DNA from: Acidobacteriota bacterium
GTDB taxonomy: Bacteria > Acidobacteriota > Terriglobia > Acidiferrales > UBA7541
Direction of reading: 5' to 3'
Length of the DNA stretch: 64,000 nucleotides
Assembly (NCBI GenBank): GCA_003225295.1
Contig: QHYZ01000081.1
Span: forward strand, 1-64,000
Position 1 is the first letter of the stretch; every line of letters begins with the position of its first letter. Position numbers and translations under genes: made by a program. A model generated the notes under the pieces. That model worked only from the letters and a program-made list of their open reading frames with translations. It was not told where the DNA came from and did not search any database. Shown here in pieces: positions 1 through 9,063 of this stretch.

Positions 1-118
1 CGAGTGTGTATAATCTTTGCGATTTTCGACGTCCAAAAGGGAATTCCCAATAGGATGTTGGACAAAAGGTAGGGTGTACGTGTTTCGCATCTCTAGCTTG
101 GCCGTCGGAGGAGCAACC

Positions 119-607
119 ATGCACAAATTCCCTATGAGCATTCATCCGCATCGTTGGGCACGTACGAGCTATCTATTCTTGGCGTGCGGATTTCTGTCGT
201 GGGCCGTGACTCTCTCTGCGCAAGCCCCCAAATCCGGTCCCAAACCTGGCATAGTGCGCCAGCTTACGGAAGTGAAATTTCCGACCGGTGACGGTCCCGA
301 CTGCCTTCAATTCTTCCTGGAAACCGGCGACCTAAAAACGGGGCCTTCCACCGCCATCATGAAAGCGGCCCCCAAGTGCGTCGTCCCTCCCCACTACCAC
401 ACAGCGGAAGAGCAGTTGATCATCGTAAAAGGAAATGTCTCCACCGGAATGCAGGGCATGCAAGATACTGTTCTCGGCCCCGGCGGCTTCGCCATGATGC
501 CCAGCAAGCAGCCTCACTGGTTCACATGCACCGCCAAAGAAGAATGCCTAATGTTCGTAACCTTCGACCGCGCCTACGACATCGTCTGGCTCAAGCCCAA
601 CAAATAG
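119..607 (+). CDS. Secreted cupin-domain protein
   Basis: This encodes a small exported single-domain cupin of 162 residues. The first 35 residues have a basic start and a hydrophobic stretch ending near ALSAQA, which looks like a Sec signal peptide. The cupin metal-site pattern is visible as PHYHTAEEQ and, about 45 residues later, KQPHWF. The frame is open further upstream, but the ATG at 119 is preceded by GGAGGAG at 107-113 and gives the signal peptide at the true N-terminus. The substrate is unknown; cupins range from enzymes to sugar or metal binders. The gene stands alone, with a broken DoxX-like gene converging on it. Confidence 0.8.
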   Translation: MHKFPMSIHPHRWARTSYLFLACGFLSWAVTLSAQAPKSGPKPGIVRQLTEVKFPTGDGPDCLQFFLETGDLKTGPSTAIMKAAPKCVVPPHYHTAEEQLIIVKGNVSTGMQGMQDTVLGPGGFAMMPSKQPHWFTCTAKEECLMFVTFDRAYDIVWLKPNK

Positions 608-944
608 CGCCAGCGAACTTCTGCGCCTGAGCGCGGGAATCTCCCGGCCCTAAGAACTTGCCGGAGGGATCCATGGCAGCACCGCGGTGGAGGTGCGCCG
701 CCTGGTCCGCGAAGAGTGGTTGCTTGGAGTTGAAGCCATTGCAGTCGTGCCGGAATAGTTGCTTGGCGACCCACGGCACTACCTTGTGCCACAGCATTTG
801 ATATTTTTCCGAGAGCGAGTTGGTGTAGGGAAGGGAACCCCGCGGAAAGGGAAGGTTGCACAGCACCAGGTAAACAAACGCGACTCGAAATGTGAAGAGG
901 CGGGTGAATGGCCAGCGAACCGCTTCTTGAATTTGACTATCCAT
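591..944 (-). pseudogene. Truncated DoxX-like membrane protein
   Basis: The first 70 residues resemble the N-terminus of acidobacterial DoxX-family membrane proteins: a hydrophobic helix containing YLVLCNLPFP, then SLSEKYQMLWHKVVPWVAKQLF. A GGAGG lies just upstream of the ATG at 944. After about residue 75 the hydrophobic pattern stops and the remaining reading is low-complexity and charged until a stop at 591. The family normally has several more membrane helices, which are not found here in any frame. I read this as a gene that kept its start and lost its 3' part. The family match is from memory of the motif and is moderate. Confidence 0.45.
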
Positions 945-1363
945 CGTGGACCTCCACGCTGCTTGCATTCCACCTGCGTGCGCAATCGAAGCCCCCCGTT
1001 CCGGTGGCACATCTTAGGTCTTGCCATAAGCCAGGTCAGCCCAGCCCGGCTTGGTGCCTAGAAGCCCACAATTTCGTTGCATGAAAAATTCGGTGACCGT
1101 TGCTAGAACACTCTTTCGGACGGTTCTTAATTCGCCGAGCCCCGAATTCGCAATCCGAAAACCTTGAAAGTAAAGGGGCGACTATCGGATTACAGTCACA
1201 AGTGAAATATCCCAATCGTAAAAAACTCATTTCCGGCGCAATGCAGGTTGCTCAAAAGCCAACGATAACCGCATTTGGTAGCGAACCCGGGATGAAGTCC
1301 GGTGTAAAATCGCCGGTAACTCTAAAGTCCAGAGGCGATGTCAGACTCCTCCGAAAAGCAGAC
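945..1363. other. Intergenic region without a supported gene
   Basis: Open frames here have no recognisable motif, no convincing ribosome binding site and overlap one another. The region lies between the start of the DoxX-like remnant and the diguanylate-cyclase-like gene, so it may hold divergent promoters, but no clear promoter boxes were found. Confidence 0.5.
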
Positions 1364-3275
1364 ATGAAGATCCGGACGAAACTCCTCTTGGCGTTGGGTG
1401 CCATATCGCTATTAACGCCAGTGGCGGCATACGTCGCTGCCCTCATCAGCGATCTCCGCATTTTTCCTTTGCCCTCAGCATGAACGAATACGAAGCCCAA
1501 CAGGGAGTGAATGCTCAAAGACTTCAAGCCGATCTGAATATGATCGGATCGGCCGTGGAGGGCTCTCAGAGCGAAACGTACCGAATACACTCCGTGCCCA
1601 GAGAACGGGAAGATGCCGAACAGCAGCGCAGACTAGCAAATGCCGCACTCCGTTCGTGGATCGCGGCCTATGCAGCACATTTGGACGTCATCACGCGGTC
1701 CGAAGCGCAGCAAGTGCAAGACACTCGGTTGGTGGGACGTGCCAGCATACCGGATGCTGCCGAGCAGCGCGAAACACAACTCCTGAAAAAGCTAAGTGAT
1801 TCGCTTCCCGGCCTCAAATCGAAGGCAGAAGATTTCATCCGGCTATCAGATAGTTTTTCTCAAGCGGAAGGAGAATTTGTCCAAGAGGTCTTCGAGCCAG
1901 AGGTTCGCGGCGAACTTACGAAGACTGTGCAGGAATTGACGGATGAAACTGAGCGGGCAGCTGAGAACTACCGTCGCAGCATCGAGGCAGTACAGAAACA
2001 GTCCTATAGACAGACCATTGTGATCGTCCTTCTTGCTCTGGCAGTTAGCACCGTCCTTGCAGCGGTGGTGTCCGGCGCGGTCATCAGCCCGATTCAAAGG
2101 CTTCGCGATGCGGTGGCGCAGCTCGGACTCGGCCATATGGATACGAGAATCGGCATCCATTCAAAAGACGAATTTGGCGAGCTTGCGGTTGGTTTCAACA
2201 CGATGGTCGAAAATCTTGCGAAGGCACACGAAAGACTTAAGAATTCCATGGGAGAACTGGAATCCCGGAACCTGGAGGCCTGCACCCTCAGCGAAATGGA
2301 GGACTTGCTGCAATCGTGTTTTACGCTGGAGGAAGCTTCAGGCGTGATTGCCTCCTCGGCCCAGAAGCTGTTTCACGGATTCTCGGGCGCCGTGCTGGTG
2401 TTCAGCGCTTCGCGGAATGTCCTGGAAGCCAACACGATCTGGGGACCGAATACTCCTGTGGAACGAGTTTTTAGCCCGAATGACTGCTGGGCCTTGCGCC
2501 GGGGGCACTTACATCATTCTGGCAGCGACGACGGCGCCGTACGTTGCACGCATTTCGGCTCGGATTCTCGTCTGCCTAGTCTCTGCACCCCTCTCATGGC
2601 TCACGGCGAAACACTCGGCATTCTTTGCCTTGTGACGGAACCAAACGGAGGAGCACCGGCCCCCATTTCCGAATTTAACGTACAACTAGCTGTTTCCGTG
2701 GCGGAACAGGCTGCTCTCTCTTTTGCTAACCTCAAGCTTCGCGAGAAGTTGCGCTACCAATCCATTCGCGATCCCCTCACGGGCTTGTTCAACCGACGCT
2801 ACCTGGATGAATCCCTGGAGCGTGAACTATCCAATGCGACACGCAAGAACCGGAGTCTCGGCGTCATCATGCTCGACGTGGACCGCTTCAAGCAGTTTAA
2901 CGACATGTTCGGCCATGATGCGGGCGATACAGTGCTGAGGGAACTCGGTGACTACTTGGCGAGATTCATCCGCCGCGGGGATCTAGCCTGCCGCTACGGG
3001 GGGAAGAGTTCACGCTGATTTTGCCCGAGTGTTCGGTGGAAGACACGCGCCGCCGCGCGGAAGAGCTGCGTATTTCATTTCAACAACTTTCCATAAAGCA
3101 CAGGGATATCGTGTTGGGCAAGGTGACTCGTTCTTTGGGGGTCGCTGCTCTACCGGACCACGGAACGACTGGTGTGGAACTTCTAGCGGCGGCGGACGGC
3201 GCTCTTCTCAGAGCAAAAGAAGAGGGACGTGATCGGGTCTTGATCGCCGAAGTCGCCGTCAATCGTGCTGAGTAG
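1364..3275 (+). pseudogene. HAMP-GAF-GGDEF diguanylate cyclase, two frameshifts
   Basis: Read across two breaks, this is a membrane c-di-GMP synthase. It has an N-terminal membrane helix (1364 onward, LLLALGAISLLTPVAAYV), an outer sensor region, a second helix near 2020-2080, HAMP (about 2080-2260), GAF (about 2290-2730) and GGDEF (about 2755-3250; DPLTGLFNRRYLD is clear). The first break is near a T5 run at 1461-1465; one extra T would join MKIRTKLLL to SMNEYEAQQ. The second is a G6 run at 2998-3003; one extra G restores RYGGEEFTLILPE, so the break falls exactly in the catalytic GGEEF. The C-terminal part (3021-3275) continues with family-like sequence. Either the gene is dead or the sequence has two homopolymer errors. 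Confidence 0.8.
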
Positions 3276-3543
3276 CTTCCTCCAGACAGACAAAGTCGAG
3301 AATGCGTCAATGAGAGATTGGTCTGGGTAATAGTAGAATTGGTACCTGGCATTTGCAGCCGAGGTGACCTCTTTCTTTTTTGGGAGACATGTTAGACCCA
3401 CGCGTTGGTAGTGCCGTGGGGCCGGATCGCACCACGCGTGCGTTTGCGCTTAAGCCCAAGCGCTGCAATTAATTACGGCGCGACATCGTTGGATTGAAAG
3501 GAACGCTGTAGGCCGTACAGTGACAAAACTCCGTGCTTGAAAC

Positions 3544-3807
3544 ATGGAGAAACTGACTAGGTTTTCAGACTTGAAGGCCGCATCGGGCATCCAGAAGTTG
3601 CACACAATTATGCGGCGCGGCGAGCATTGGGCTGAAACGCCATTTTTTGGCGTTGGCGAGGCAGTCGAGTATCAATTGTTCATAGCAAGGCGGACACGCG
3701 GTGCGCTGTTCGTTGACTTAAGTGAAAAGACGACCTACCATTTCGTGCAACAGCGCTTCCCAAGAGGGGCGAACTCATTCGGCGAGTATCGAAGAGAACT
3801 TTCATGA
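3544..3807 (+). CDS. Hypothetical 87-aa ORF before the kinase
   Basis: This open frame ends with an ATGA overlap on the start of the Ser/Thr kinase gene. Such an overlap is typical of coupled genes, but the ATG at 3544 has no clear ribosome binding site and the product (MEKLTRFSDLKAASG...) matches no family I know. It could be an upstream leader or chance. The 268 bases before it (3276-3543) hold nothing I can support. Confidence 0.25.
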   Translation: MEKLTRFSDLKAASGIQKLHTIMRRGEHWAETPFFGVGEAVEYQLFIARRTRGALFVDLSEKTTYHFVQQRFPRGANSFGEYRRELS

Positions 3808-6113
3808 TCGGGCAGATCATTTCGCACTACCGCGTCATCGAAAAGATCGGTGACGGAGGCATGGGCGTGGTTTGGGCGGCCGACGATACGCGGTTGGCCC
3901 GCCGTGTCGCGCTGAAATTTTTGCCCGACGAGCTCGAACGGGATGCTTTGGCGCTCGAGCGGCTGAAGCGCGAAGCGCAGGCCGCCTCTTCGCTGAACCA
4001 TCCGCACATCTGCACGATCCATGACATTGACTCCGACCATGGGCGGCGCTTCATCGTCATGGAGTTCCTCGATGGCCAGACGCTCAAGCATCGCATCGTG
4101 AAATCGGCCTTCCAGATTCCCGAGATGGTCGAGTTCGCCACTCAGATTGCCGACGCGCTCGAAGCCGCCCATGCGCAGGGGATCATGCATCGCGACATCA
4201 AGCCGGCCAACATTTTCATCACCGAGCGCGGCATGGTCAAGGTGCTGGATTTTGGCCTGGCCAAATTCACGCGTACTGGCCAACAGCGCGTGGACAACGC
4301 ACAGCGCTCCGTGGGCGCGCTGGCTAGGTCCACGGAAGAAGTTCTGACCGGTTCGGGGGTGGCCCTGGGCACGATGCCCTACATGTCACCCGAGCAGGTC
4401 CGCGGCGACGATCTCGATGCGCGCACGGACCTATTCAGTTTCGGAGCCGTGTTATATGAGATGGCCACCCGGCGCATGGCGTTTCAAGGAAACACGCCGG
4501 ACAGCATCACGGATAAGATTCTGAACGGAGAACCTGTCTATCCCTCGCAGATCAATCCGGCGCTGCCTGCCGCGCTCGAGGCCATCATCCGCAAAGCCCT
4601 CGAGAAACAGCGCAGCCTGCGCTATCAGACCGCCTCGGACCTACTGGCCGATTTGCAGCGGCTGAAACGCGACATCGATTCACGACGGCAAAGAGACTCT
4701 GACATCGTCCCGCCGATGCCGCGCGCCACCAAAGCCATCGACTCACTTGCCATCCTTCCGCTGGCCAACGAGACGCGCGATCCGGAGACGGACTATCTAA
4801 GCGACGGAATCACGGAGACTCTCATCAATAATCTCTCGCAGCTTCCAAAACTCCGCGTGCTCCCGCGCAGCACTGTGTTTCGTTACAAAGGTCGCGAGAT
4901 GGACCCCACGGCACTGAGCCGCGAGCTCGGCGTGCGCGCCGTTCTGACCGGCCGCGTAGTGCAGCGCGCCGACACGCTGACCATCAAAGTCGAGCTGGTG
5001 GATGTGGCCCGACAGGCGCATCTGTGGGGCGGAAACTTCAGCCGCAAGCTCGATGATATTTTTGCCGTGCAGGAAGAGATCGCCCAGCAGATCTCCGAGC
5101 ACATGCGCCTACACCTGAGCCCCCAAGAGAAAAAGAAGCTCGCCGCACGAGATACGGGGAACCGCGAGGCCTACCAAGCCTTCTTGCGGGCTCTCTACTT
5201 CTGGAACAAATGGACACCAACGAGTTCCTGGCGGGCGCTGGAGTATTGCCGCCTGGCAATTGAAAAAGACCCCGGCTATGCCCCGGCACATGCGGTGATG
5301 GCAGACTGCTATACCTCTTTAGCAGTGTTTGGTGTACTGCCTGCCAAGGAGGCGTTTCCGAAGGCGAAAGCCGCGGCGTCGAAGGCTGTCGAGATGGGGC
5401 CTTCCCTTTCCGACGCGCATCTGGCGGTAGGATTGATCAGCTTGTACTTCGATTGGGATTGGGATACCGCGGAGCGGTATTTCCGCCGCGCCGTCGATCT
5501 CAGTCCCCATTCGGCGCGCGCGCATTACGGGCTCAGTCTCTGGCTCTTGGTACAGCAAAGACAGCAAGAGGCCATTCAGGAAGCAGATTGCGCCTTGGAG
5601 CTGGATCCGCTCTCGCTGCCCATGAATTTCAACGTGGGATACCTCAACTACTTTGCTGGGAACAACGACCGAGCCATCGCGCAGTTTGAGAAAATTTTGG
5701 AGATGGATCCATCGTTTGTGTTGGCCAGCTTGATTTTGTGTCCGGCGTATCTGCGCAAAGGATTGCTGCCGGAGGCACTCGCCACGGTCGAGAAGGCGCT
5801 CCCGCAGTCTAGGAATTGGTCCAGTCTGCGCGCCATGCTGGCCGTCGTATATGCCGGTTCCGGCAGAGCAGGCCAAGCGAAGGAAATCCTGGAAGAACTG
5901 AAGAAAGAGGGAGCATCGGTCCCGCTGCTCTCGTATTGGGCTGCGATTATCTCCAACGTGCTGCAGGAGAAGGAGCAGACGCTCGATTGGCTGGAAAAGG
6001 CCTGCGAAGAGCGCATCGGCTTGCTCGCTCTTCTCAAAGTCGCTTCAGGGTTCCGCAACCTGAGTCAGGAACCGCGCTACCAGGCAATCCTTGAGCGCAT
6101 TGGCATGCCATAA
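3804..6113 (+). CDS. Ser/Thr protein kinase with TolB-like domain and TPRs
   Basis: The 769-residue protein begins with a Hanks-type kinase domain (residues 9-280): glycine loop GDGGMG (16-21), VALK with the ATP lysine at 38, HRDIKPAN (129-136), DFG (149-151) and SPEQVRGD in the activation segment. Residues about 313-440 form the TolB/FlgO-like N-domain often found in such proteins (AILPLANET, YLSDGITETLI, VLTGRVVQ). The rest is a run of TPRs to the end. There is no membrane helix, unlike PknB-type receptors, so it probably acts in the cytosol as a scaffolded kinase. This architecture is common in acidobacteria. Its substrates cannot be read from the sequence. Confidence 0.93.
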   Translation: MIGQIISHYRVIEKIGDGGMGVVWAADDTRLARRVALKFLPDELERDALALERLKREAQAASSLNHPHICTIHDIDSDHGRRFIVMEFLDGQTLKHRIVKSAFQIPEMVEFATQIADALEAAHAQGIMHRDIKPANIFITERGMVKVLDFGLAKFTRTGQQRVDNAQRSVGALARSTEEVLTGSGVALGTMPYMSPEQVRGDDLDARTDLFSFGAVLYEMATRRMAFQGNTPDSITDKILNGEPVYPSQINPALPAALEAIIRKALEKQRSLRYQTASDLLADLQRLKRDIDSRRQRDSDIVPPMPRATKAIDSLAILPLANETRDPETDYLSDGITETLINNLSQLPKLRVLPRSTVFRYKGREMDPTALSRELGVRAVLTGRVVQRADTLTIKVELVDVARQAHLWGGNFSRKLDDIFAVQEEIAQQISEHMRLHLSPQEKKKLAARDTGNREAYQAFLRALYFWNKWTPTSSWRALEYCRLAIEKDPGYAPAHAVMADCYTSLAVFGVLPAKEAFPKAKAAASKAVEMGPSLSDAHLAVGLISLYFDWDWDTAERYFRRAVDLSPHSARAHYGLSLWLLVQQRQQEAIQEADCALELDPLSLPMNFNVGYLNYFAGNNDRAIAQFEKILEMDPSFVLASLILCPAYLRKGLLPEALATVEKALPQSRNWSSLRAMLAVVYAGSGRAGQAKEILEELKKEGASVPLLSYWAAIISNVLQEKEQTLDWLEKACEERIGLLALLKVASGFRNLSQEPRYQAILERIGMP

Positions 6114-6215
6114 TCATCTCGGTAGTACGCCAGGTCCCATTCGCGACGATTTTATGGCGAACTGACGTAACAGTGCTCACGCGTTGTCAGAAGCTCATCA
6201 ATGAGAATCTTTAGT

Positions 6216-6569
6216 TCAAGTACCGCACGTGCATGAGTTGTGAGAACGGATGGAGCGAACACGCCCCACATCCTCATAGATCACCTGGTCTTGTTTACGC
6301 GCCGGATGAAAGCACAGAAGAGATACGACGGAAGGCCGAACCACGTTCTGAGTGCACTGCGTTTTCTCCTGGGGCGCGCGCGAATCAGTGGCAGCAGCCT
6401 CCAGTAGAGTCGCCGCCACAGCGGGGTCAATGAACTCGTTTTCGGCATGCTCGATTGCGCGGATGCCGATCTCCTCGGCAGCGTCGAGGACAGAGGGGCA
6501 TATCTTCCGCCCAAGGCGATCCATGGGGTTGAAGCGGAAGCAACGATGAGGGTGCCGGCCTCCATCCAT
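6216..6569 (-). pseudogene. Possible decayed gene, helical protein fragment
   Basis: The reading from 6569 contains a protein-like helical stretch (KICPSVLDAAEEIGIRAIEH). The frame one step over then carries LPSYLFCAFIRRVNKTR near 6285-6340, which would continue the same protein after one frameshift. The layout (helical segment, then a conserved aromatic-basic helix) is reminiscent of some sigma-like or regulator proteins, but I do not recognise the family with certainty. The C-terminal half of the open frame as written (many Cys, Ser, Arg) looks out of frame. Treat it as debris unless a homologue is found. Confidence 0.3.
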
Positions 6570-6979
6570 AATGGGCCATCCTCAGCCCAAAAGGCGCCGG
6601 TTGGGGCGCGCCGTAACTAGGGCGAACCGTCTTCCGGTTGTTACTACTACCTATCTCACTGCTCCAAGAACTCAGGCATCCGCTCTGCATTCGAGGGCAA
6701 TCTTGCCGCTGCCTATTCAGAATACCGGTTTGTCGGAAACGTCAATCGAAGAGGACAAGAAAGTGGCCCGTCTGGATACACGCTCGGCCTTCGAGTTGAA
6801 ATACTTATCCATAGAATTGAGAAGACAAGCATGGATTTTATCGGAAGCTGCGTGTTCGCTTAGTACCCCGGTGCTAGAGCGTGGTTGGACTTCTTCAGCT
6901 TCGCGAGGTGGGGCGGTATTTTTTTCATTTCCCTGCAAGTAGGGATTCGGAACGATAGTGAATCGACGGAGAAATTAGG
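6570..6979. other. Intergenic region, no supported gene
   Basis: A 123-codon plus frame (6571-6942) exists but shows no motif, no ribosome binding site and biased composition. Nothing else was recognised before the adenylyltransferase-like gene. Confidence 0.4.
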
Positions 6980-7854
6980 ATGCGAAAACTGCCGGATGAA
7001 CTCCATGTCCTTGAAAAACTGACTGAGTGGGGAAGAACCCAGCCGTCAGTGCGAGCGTTGATCCTCACCAGTTCGCGAGCCCGCCCCGAAGCTGCTGCGG
7101 ACCTGCTGTCCGATTACGACGTTGTTCTCGTGGTCACGGATTTAGGGCGGTTCGAGAAAGAGGATGCGTGGATATCAGATTACGGCAGACCCATTGTGCG
7201 CTGGGGTGATCAAAGCTCGATATACGGATTAACCACCCTTTTCAGGGGAGTACTCTATGAGGATTACGTGAAAATCGATCACAGCGTTTGGCCCCATGCC
7301 GTGTTGGAGCGGCTATCCGCTGAAGCGGACCTGCCGGACTCCCTCGATGTCGGCAATCAAGTCCTCCTCGATAAGGACACTCGAACCTCTCGATGGAAGC
7401 TGCCGTCTTATATGGCCCATGTCCCTGGCAGACCTACGGAAGCGCAATACCTGAGCCTGATCGGAGAGTTCTGGTGGGAAGCGACGTATGTGGCGAGGAG
7501 CCTATGGCGAGAGGACCCGGTTTTTGCCAAGTTCTGTTTAGATTACCAGATCAAGTTGGAAGTCATGCGCCGCATGTTGGAGTGGCGCATGGAGATCGAG
7601 CACGACTGGCGGATAAGACCGGCGTTCACGGTCGCGACTTGAACCGCCTATTGCCAGCGGACATCTGGGAGCAATGGTCCAGGACTTATGTCGGTTCGGA
7701 TGTGGCAGAGAATTGGGTCGCGCTGTTTCTCACCATAGAGCTGTTTCGACGTGTCGCAAGGGAAGTGGGCGCCCCGCTCGGTTACACGTACCCGAAACAA
7801 TTGGACGATGAGGTCGCGACTTACCTGAACGCGGTGAGACGTTTCCATCTGTAG
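6980..7854 (+). pseudogene. Frameshifted ANT(6)-type aminoglycoside adenylyltransferase-like gene
   Basis: The product resembles streptomycin 6-adenylyltransferases (AadK/ANT(6) family): nucleotidyltransferase signature SSRARPEAAADLLSDYDVVL near residues 31-50, a central FWWEATYVARSLWREDP stretch and a C-terminal part with LLPADIWEQWSRTYVG. The first frame stops at 7642; the matching C-terminus lies in another frame to 7854. One extra base within CCGG at 7619-7622 would give IRPGVHGRDLNRLLP, the expected family continuation, so a one-base deletion is inferred. As written, the enzyme lacks its last 70 or so residues and is probably inactive. In family members the enzyme transfers AMP to streptomycin; soil copies may have other substrates. 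Confidence 0.75.
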
Positions 7855-7855
7855 C

Positions 7856-8032
7856 TCAATCTGGCTTTGATCGCTCCAACTCGCGCTTGACCTCACGAGC
7901 CACGAAGTCTACGAAGCGCTGCGCATCCTGTTCCAGCTCAGCCGTTGTCAATCCGCGATGCTTCAGCCGATTCTCTCTAGCGCCATGAATAGTCGCGCGC
8001 CAAATGGGCGAGACCGTTTCGATCGCCTCCAC
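7856..8032 (-). CDS. Short helical protein or C-terminal gene fragment
   Basis: A 58-codon frame starting with GTG reads as a well-formed helical, charged protein (for example HRGLTTAELEQDAQRFVDF) and ends one base past the adenylyltransferase-like gene, on the opposite strand. There is no ribosome binding site at the GTG. The neighbouring frame upstream (about 8035-8100) continues in protein-like fashion (VGILTADDAW), so this may be the 3' end of a longer gene broken by a frameshift near 8030. No family is recognised. Confidence 0.4.
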   Translation of the reverse strand: MEAIETVSPIWRATIHGARENRLKHRGLTTAELEQDAQRFVDFVAREVKRELERSKPD

Positions 8033-8322
8033 GCATCATCCGCTGTAAGGATACCTACTATCGCCTGGAGGCTATTTCGGAACAGTCCGGAGCAAGGTCT
8101 GTGCTGTATCTGTTGCGGCGCCTCCCAACGGGCGTACCTGGGCGCACGGTAATCATCTATTCACCAGCCGATCCCTTCATGCGAAAAGGGTAGCGTCCGC
8201 CGCAGGACGGCTTGGTTCAAACGGGGTTGTAGGAAGCCAACAAAAACTCCAGCCGTCTTGTCCCCTACACGGAAGTTGAATCCCGGCCGTTGTACGGCGT
8301 TACTGGAAGGTACAGACGCCGC
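8033..8322. other. Upstream region with possible 5' part of a broken gene
   Basis: On the minus strand two frames each look partly protein-like (one begins MITVRPGTPVG near 8155), possibly the disrupted N-terminal part of the 58-codon fragment. On the plus strand I see no gene. The region leads into the palindrome and start of the selenoprotein gene. Confidence 0.3.
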
Positions 8323-8346
8323 GCGTCGTTTACATGTAAACGACGC
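8323..8346. promoter_or_regulatory. Perfect 24-bp palindrome, candidate operator
   Basis: The half site GCGTCGTTTACA is followed directly by its exact reverse complement, with no spacer and no mismatch, centred between 8334 and 8335. There is no T-run after it, so it is not a typical terminator. It lies about 100 bp before the start of the selenoprotein gene, a suitable place for a dimeric repressor to bind. Which regulator reads it is unknown. Confidence 0.6.
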
Positions 8347-8448
8347 TCCATACCACCTTTCAACAAACAATACTCTTGCCAACTACAGAGAACGGGAGGG
8401 CGAAATTGGGACTACACTGGGAGGGAATGCCACAGGAGGTGAACGGCC

Positions 8449-9063
8449 ATGGCGCGAATCAGCGGGGCTGATCCGAACAAGCAGGGACTGTTGAGCGGTT
8501 TGTTGACGCGCATTGTTTATGGGATGACGAAACGCAAGCTGGGACGCTTGGTGATGCCAGTGCGCATCGCCGCGCATCACTCAAAGATTCTTTGGGGCTA
8601 TGGGCAGATGGAGCAGTCGCTGCTCGGGAGCCAGCTGGTGGACGCGGGATTAAAGGATTTGGCGCAGTTGCGGGTAGCCACGCTAGTGGGGTGCCCATTT
8701 TGAATTGACATCGGTTCTGCGGTCAGCAGAACCCGGGGGATTTCAGAGGGAAAAATGGTGGCGTTGCCGCAGTACAAAAGCAGTGCGCTGTTTTCGGAAA
8801 GCGAAAGGCTGGTGCTGGAGTACGCAGACGCGATGACGCAGACACCGGTTGAGGTGCCGGACACGCTGTTTGCAAAGCTGCGTGAGAAGTTCTCGGACGC
8901 GCAGCTGGTGGAATTGACAGCGACTTTGGCGTGGGAAAATTACCGCGCGCGTTTTGATCACGCGTTTGGCGTGGAGGCGGAGGGATTTACACAGGGGAGC
9001 TACTGCGCTATGCCGGTGCGGGGAGCGGCAAAGGCGCAGGCACAACACGCTAACTCCCGATAG
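8449..9063 (+). CDS. AhpD/CMD-family selenoprotein (Sec at TGA 8701-8703)
   Basis: This 204-residue protein belongs to the carboxymuconolactone decarboxylase/AhpD-like fold, whose redox-active members reduce peroxides or disulfides through a CxxC pair. The first 84 codons end LRVATLVGCPF; an in-frame TGA follows, then IDIGSAVSRTRGISEGK and the rest of the domain (SERLVLEYADAMTQ, TATLAWENYRARFDHAFG, YCAMP) in the same frame without another stop. The TGA replaces the second Cys of CPFC, as expected for selenocysteine. A perfect stem-loop sits at SECIS distance (8713-8733). The start is firm: AGGAGGTGA at 8434-8442. Without Sec insertion the product would stop before the active site is complete. 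Alternative: a nonsense mutation with a restart at ATG 8755. The selA/selB/selC genes are not in this window. Confidence 0.85.
8713..8733 (+). promoter_or_regulatory. Bacterial SECIS-like hairpin
   Basis: GGTTCTGC (8713-8720) pairs perfectly with GCAGAACC (8726-8733) around a GGTCA loop (8721-8725). The loop GGUC starts 18 nt after the UGA. From memory, the E. coli fdhF SECIS also presents a GGUC loop after a stem preceded by CAUCGGUU, at nearly the same distance; here the bases before the loop are CATCGGTT plus CTGC. SelB binds such loops to deliver Sec-tRNA. The hairpin lies inside the coding sequence. Confidence 0.82.

Noticed and set aside
2998-3003. Programmed frameshift at the G6 run
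   Set aside because: No heptameric slippery site of a known kind, no downstream structure noted, and diguanylate cyclases are not known to use one; decay or error is simpler.
3016-3018. TGA ending the first part of the GGDEF gene considered as selenocysteine
   Set aside because: The downstream family sequence is in a different frame, and no hairpin at SECIS distance was found; a one-base deletion explains it.
6571-6942. 123-codon plus frame
   Set aside because: No motif or ribosome site; composition unlike neighbouring genes.
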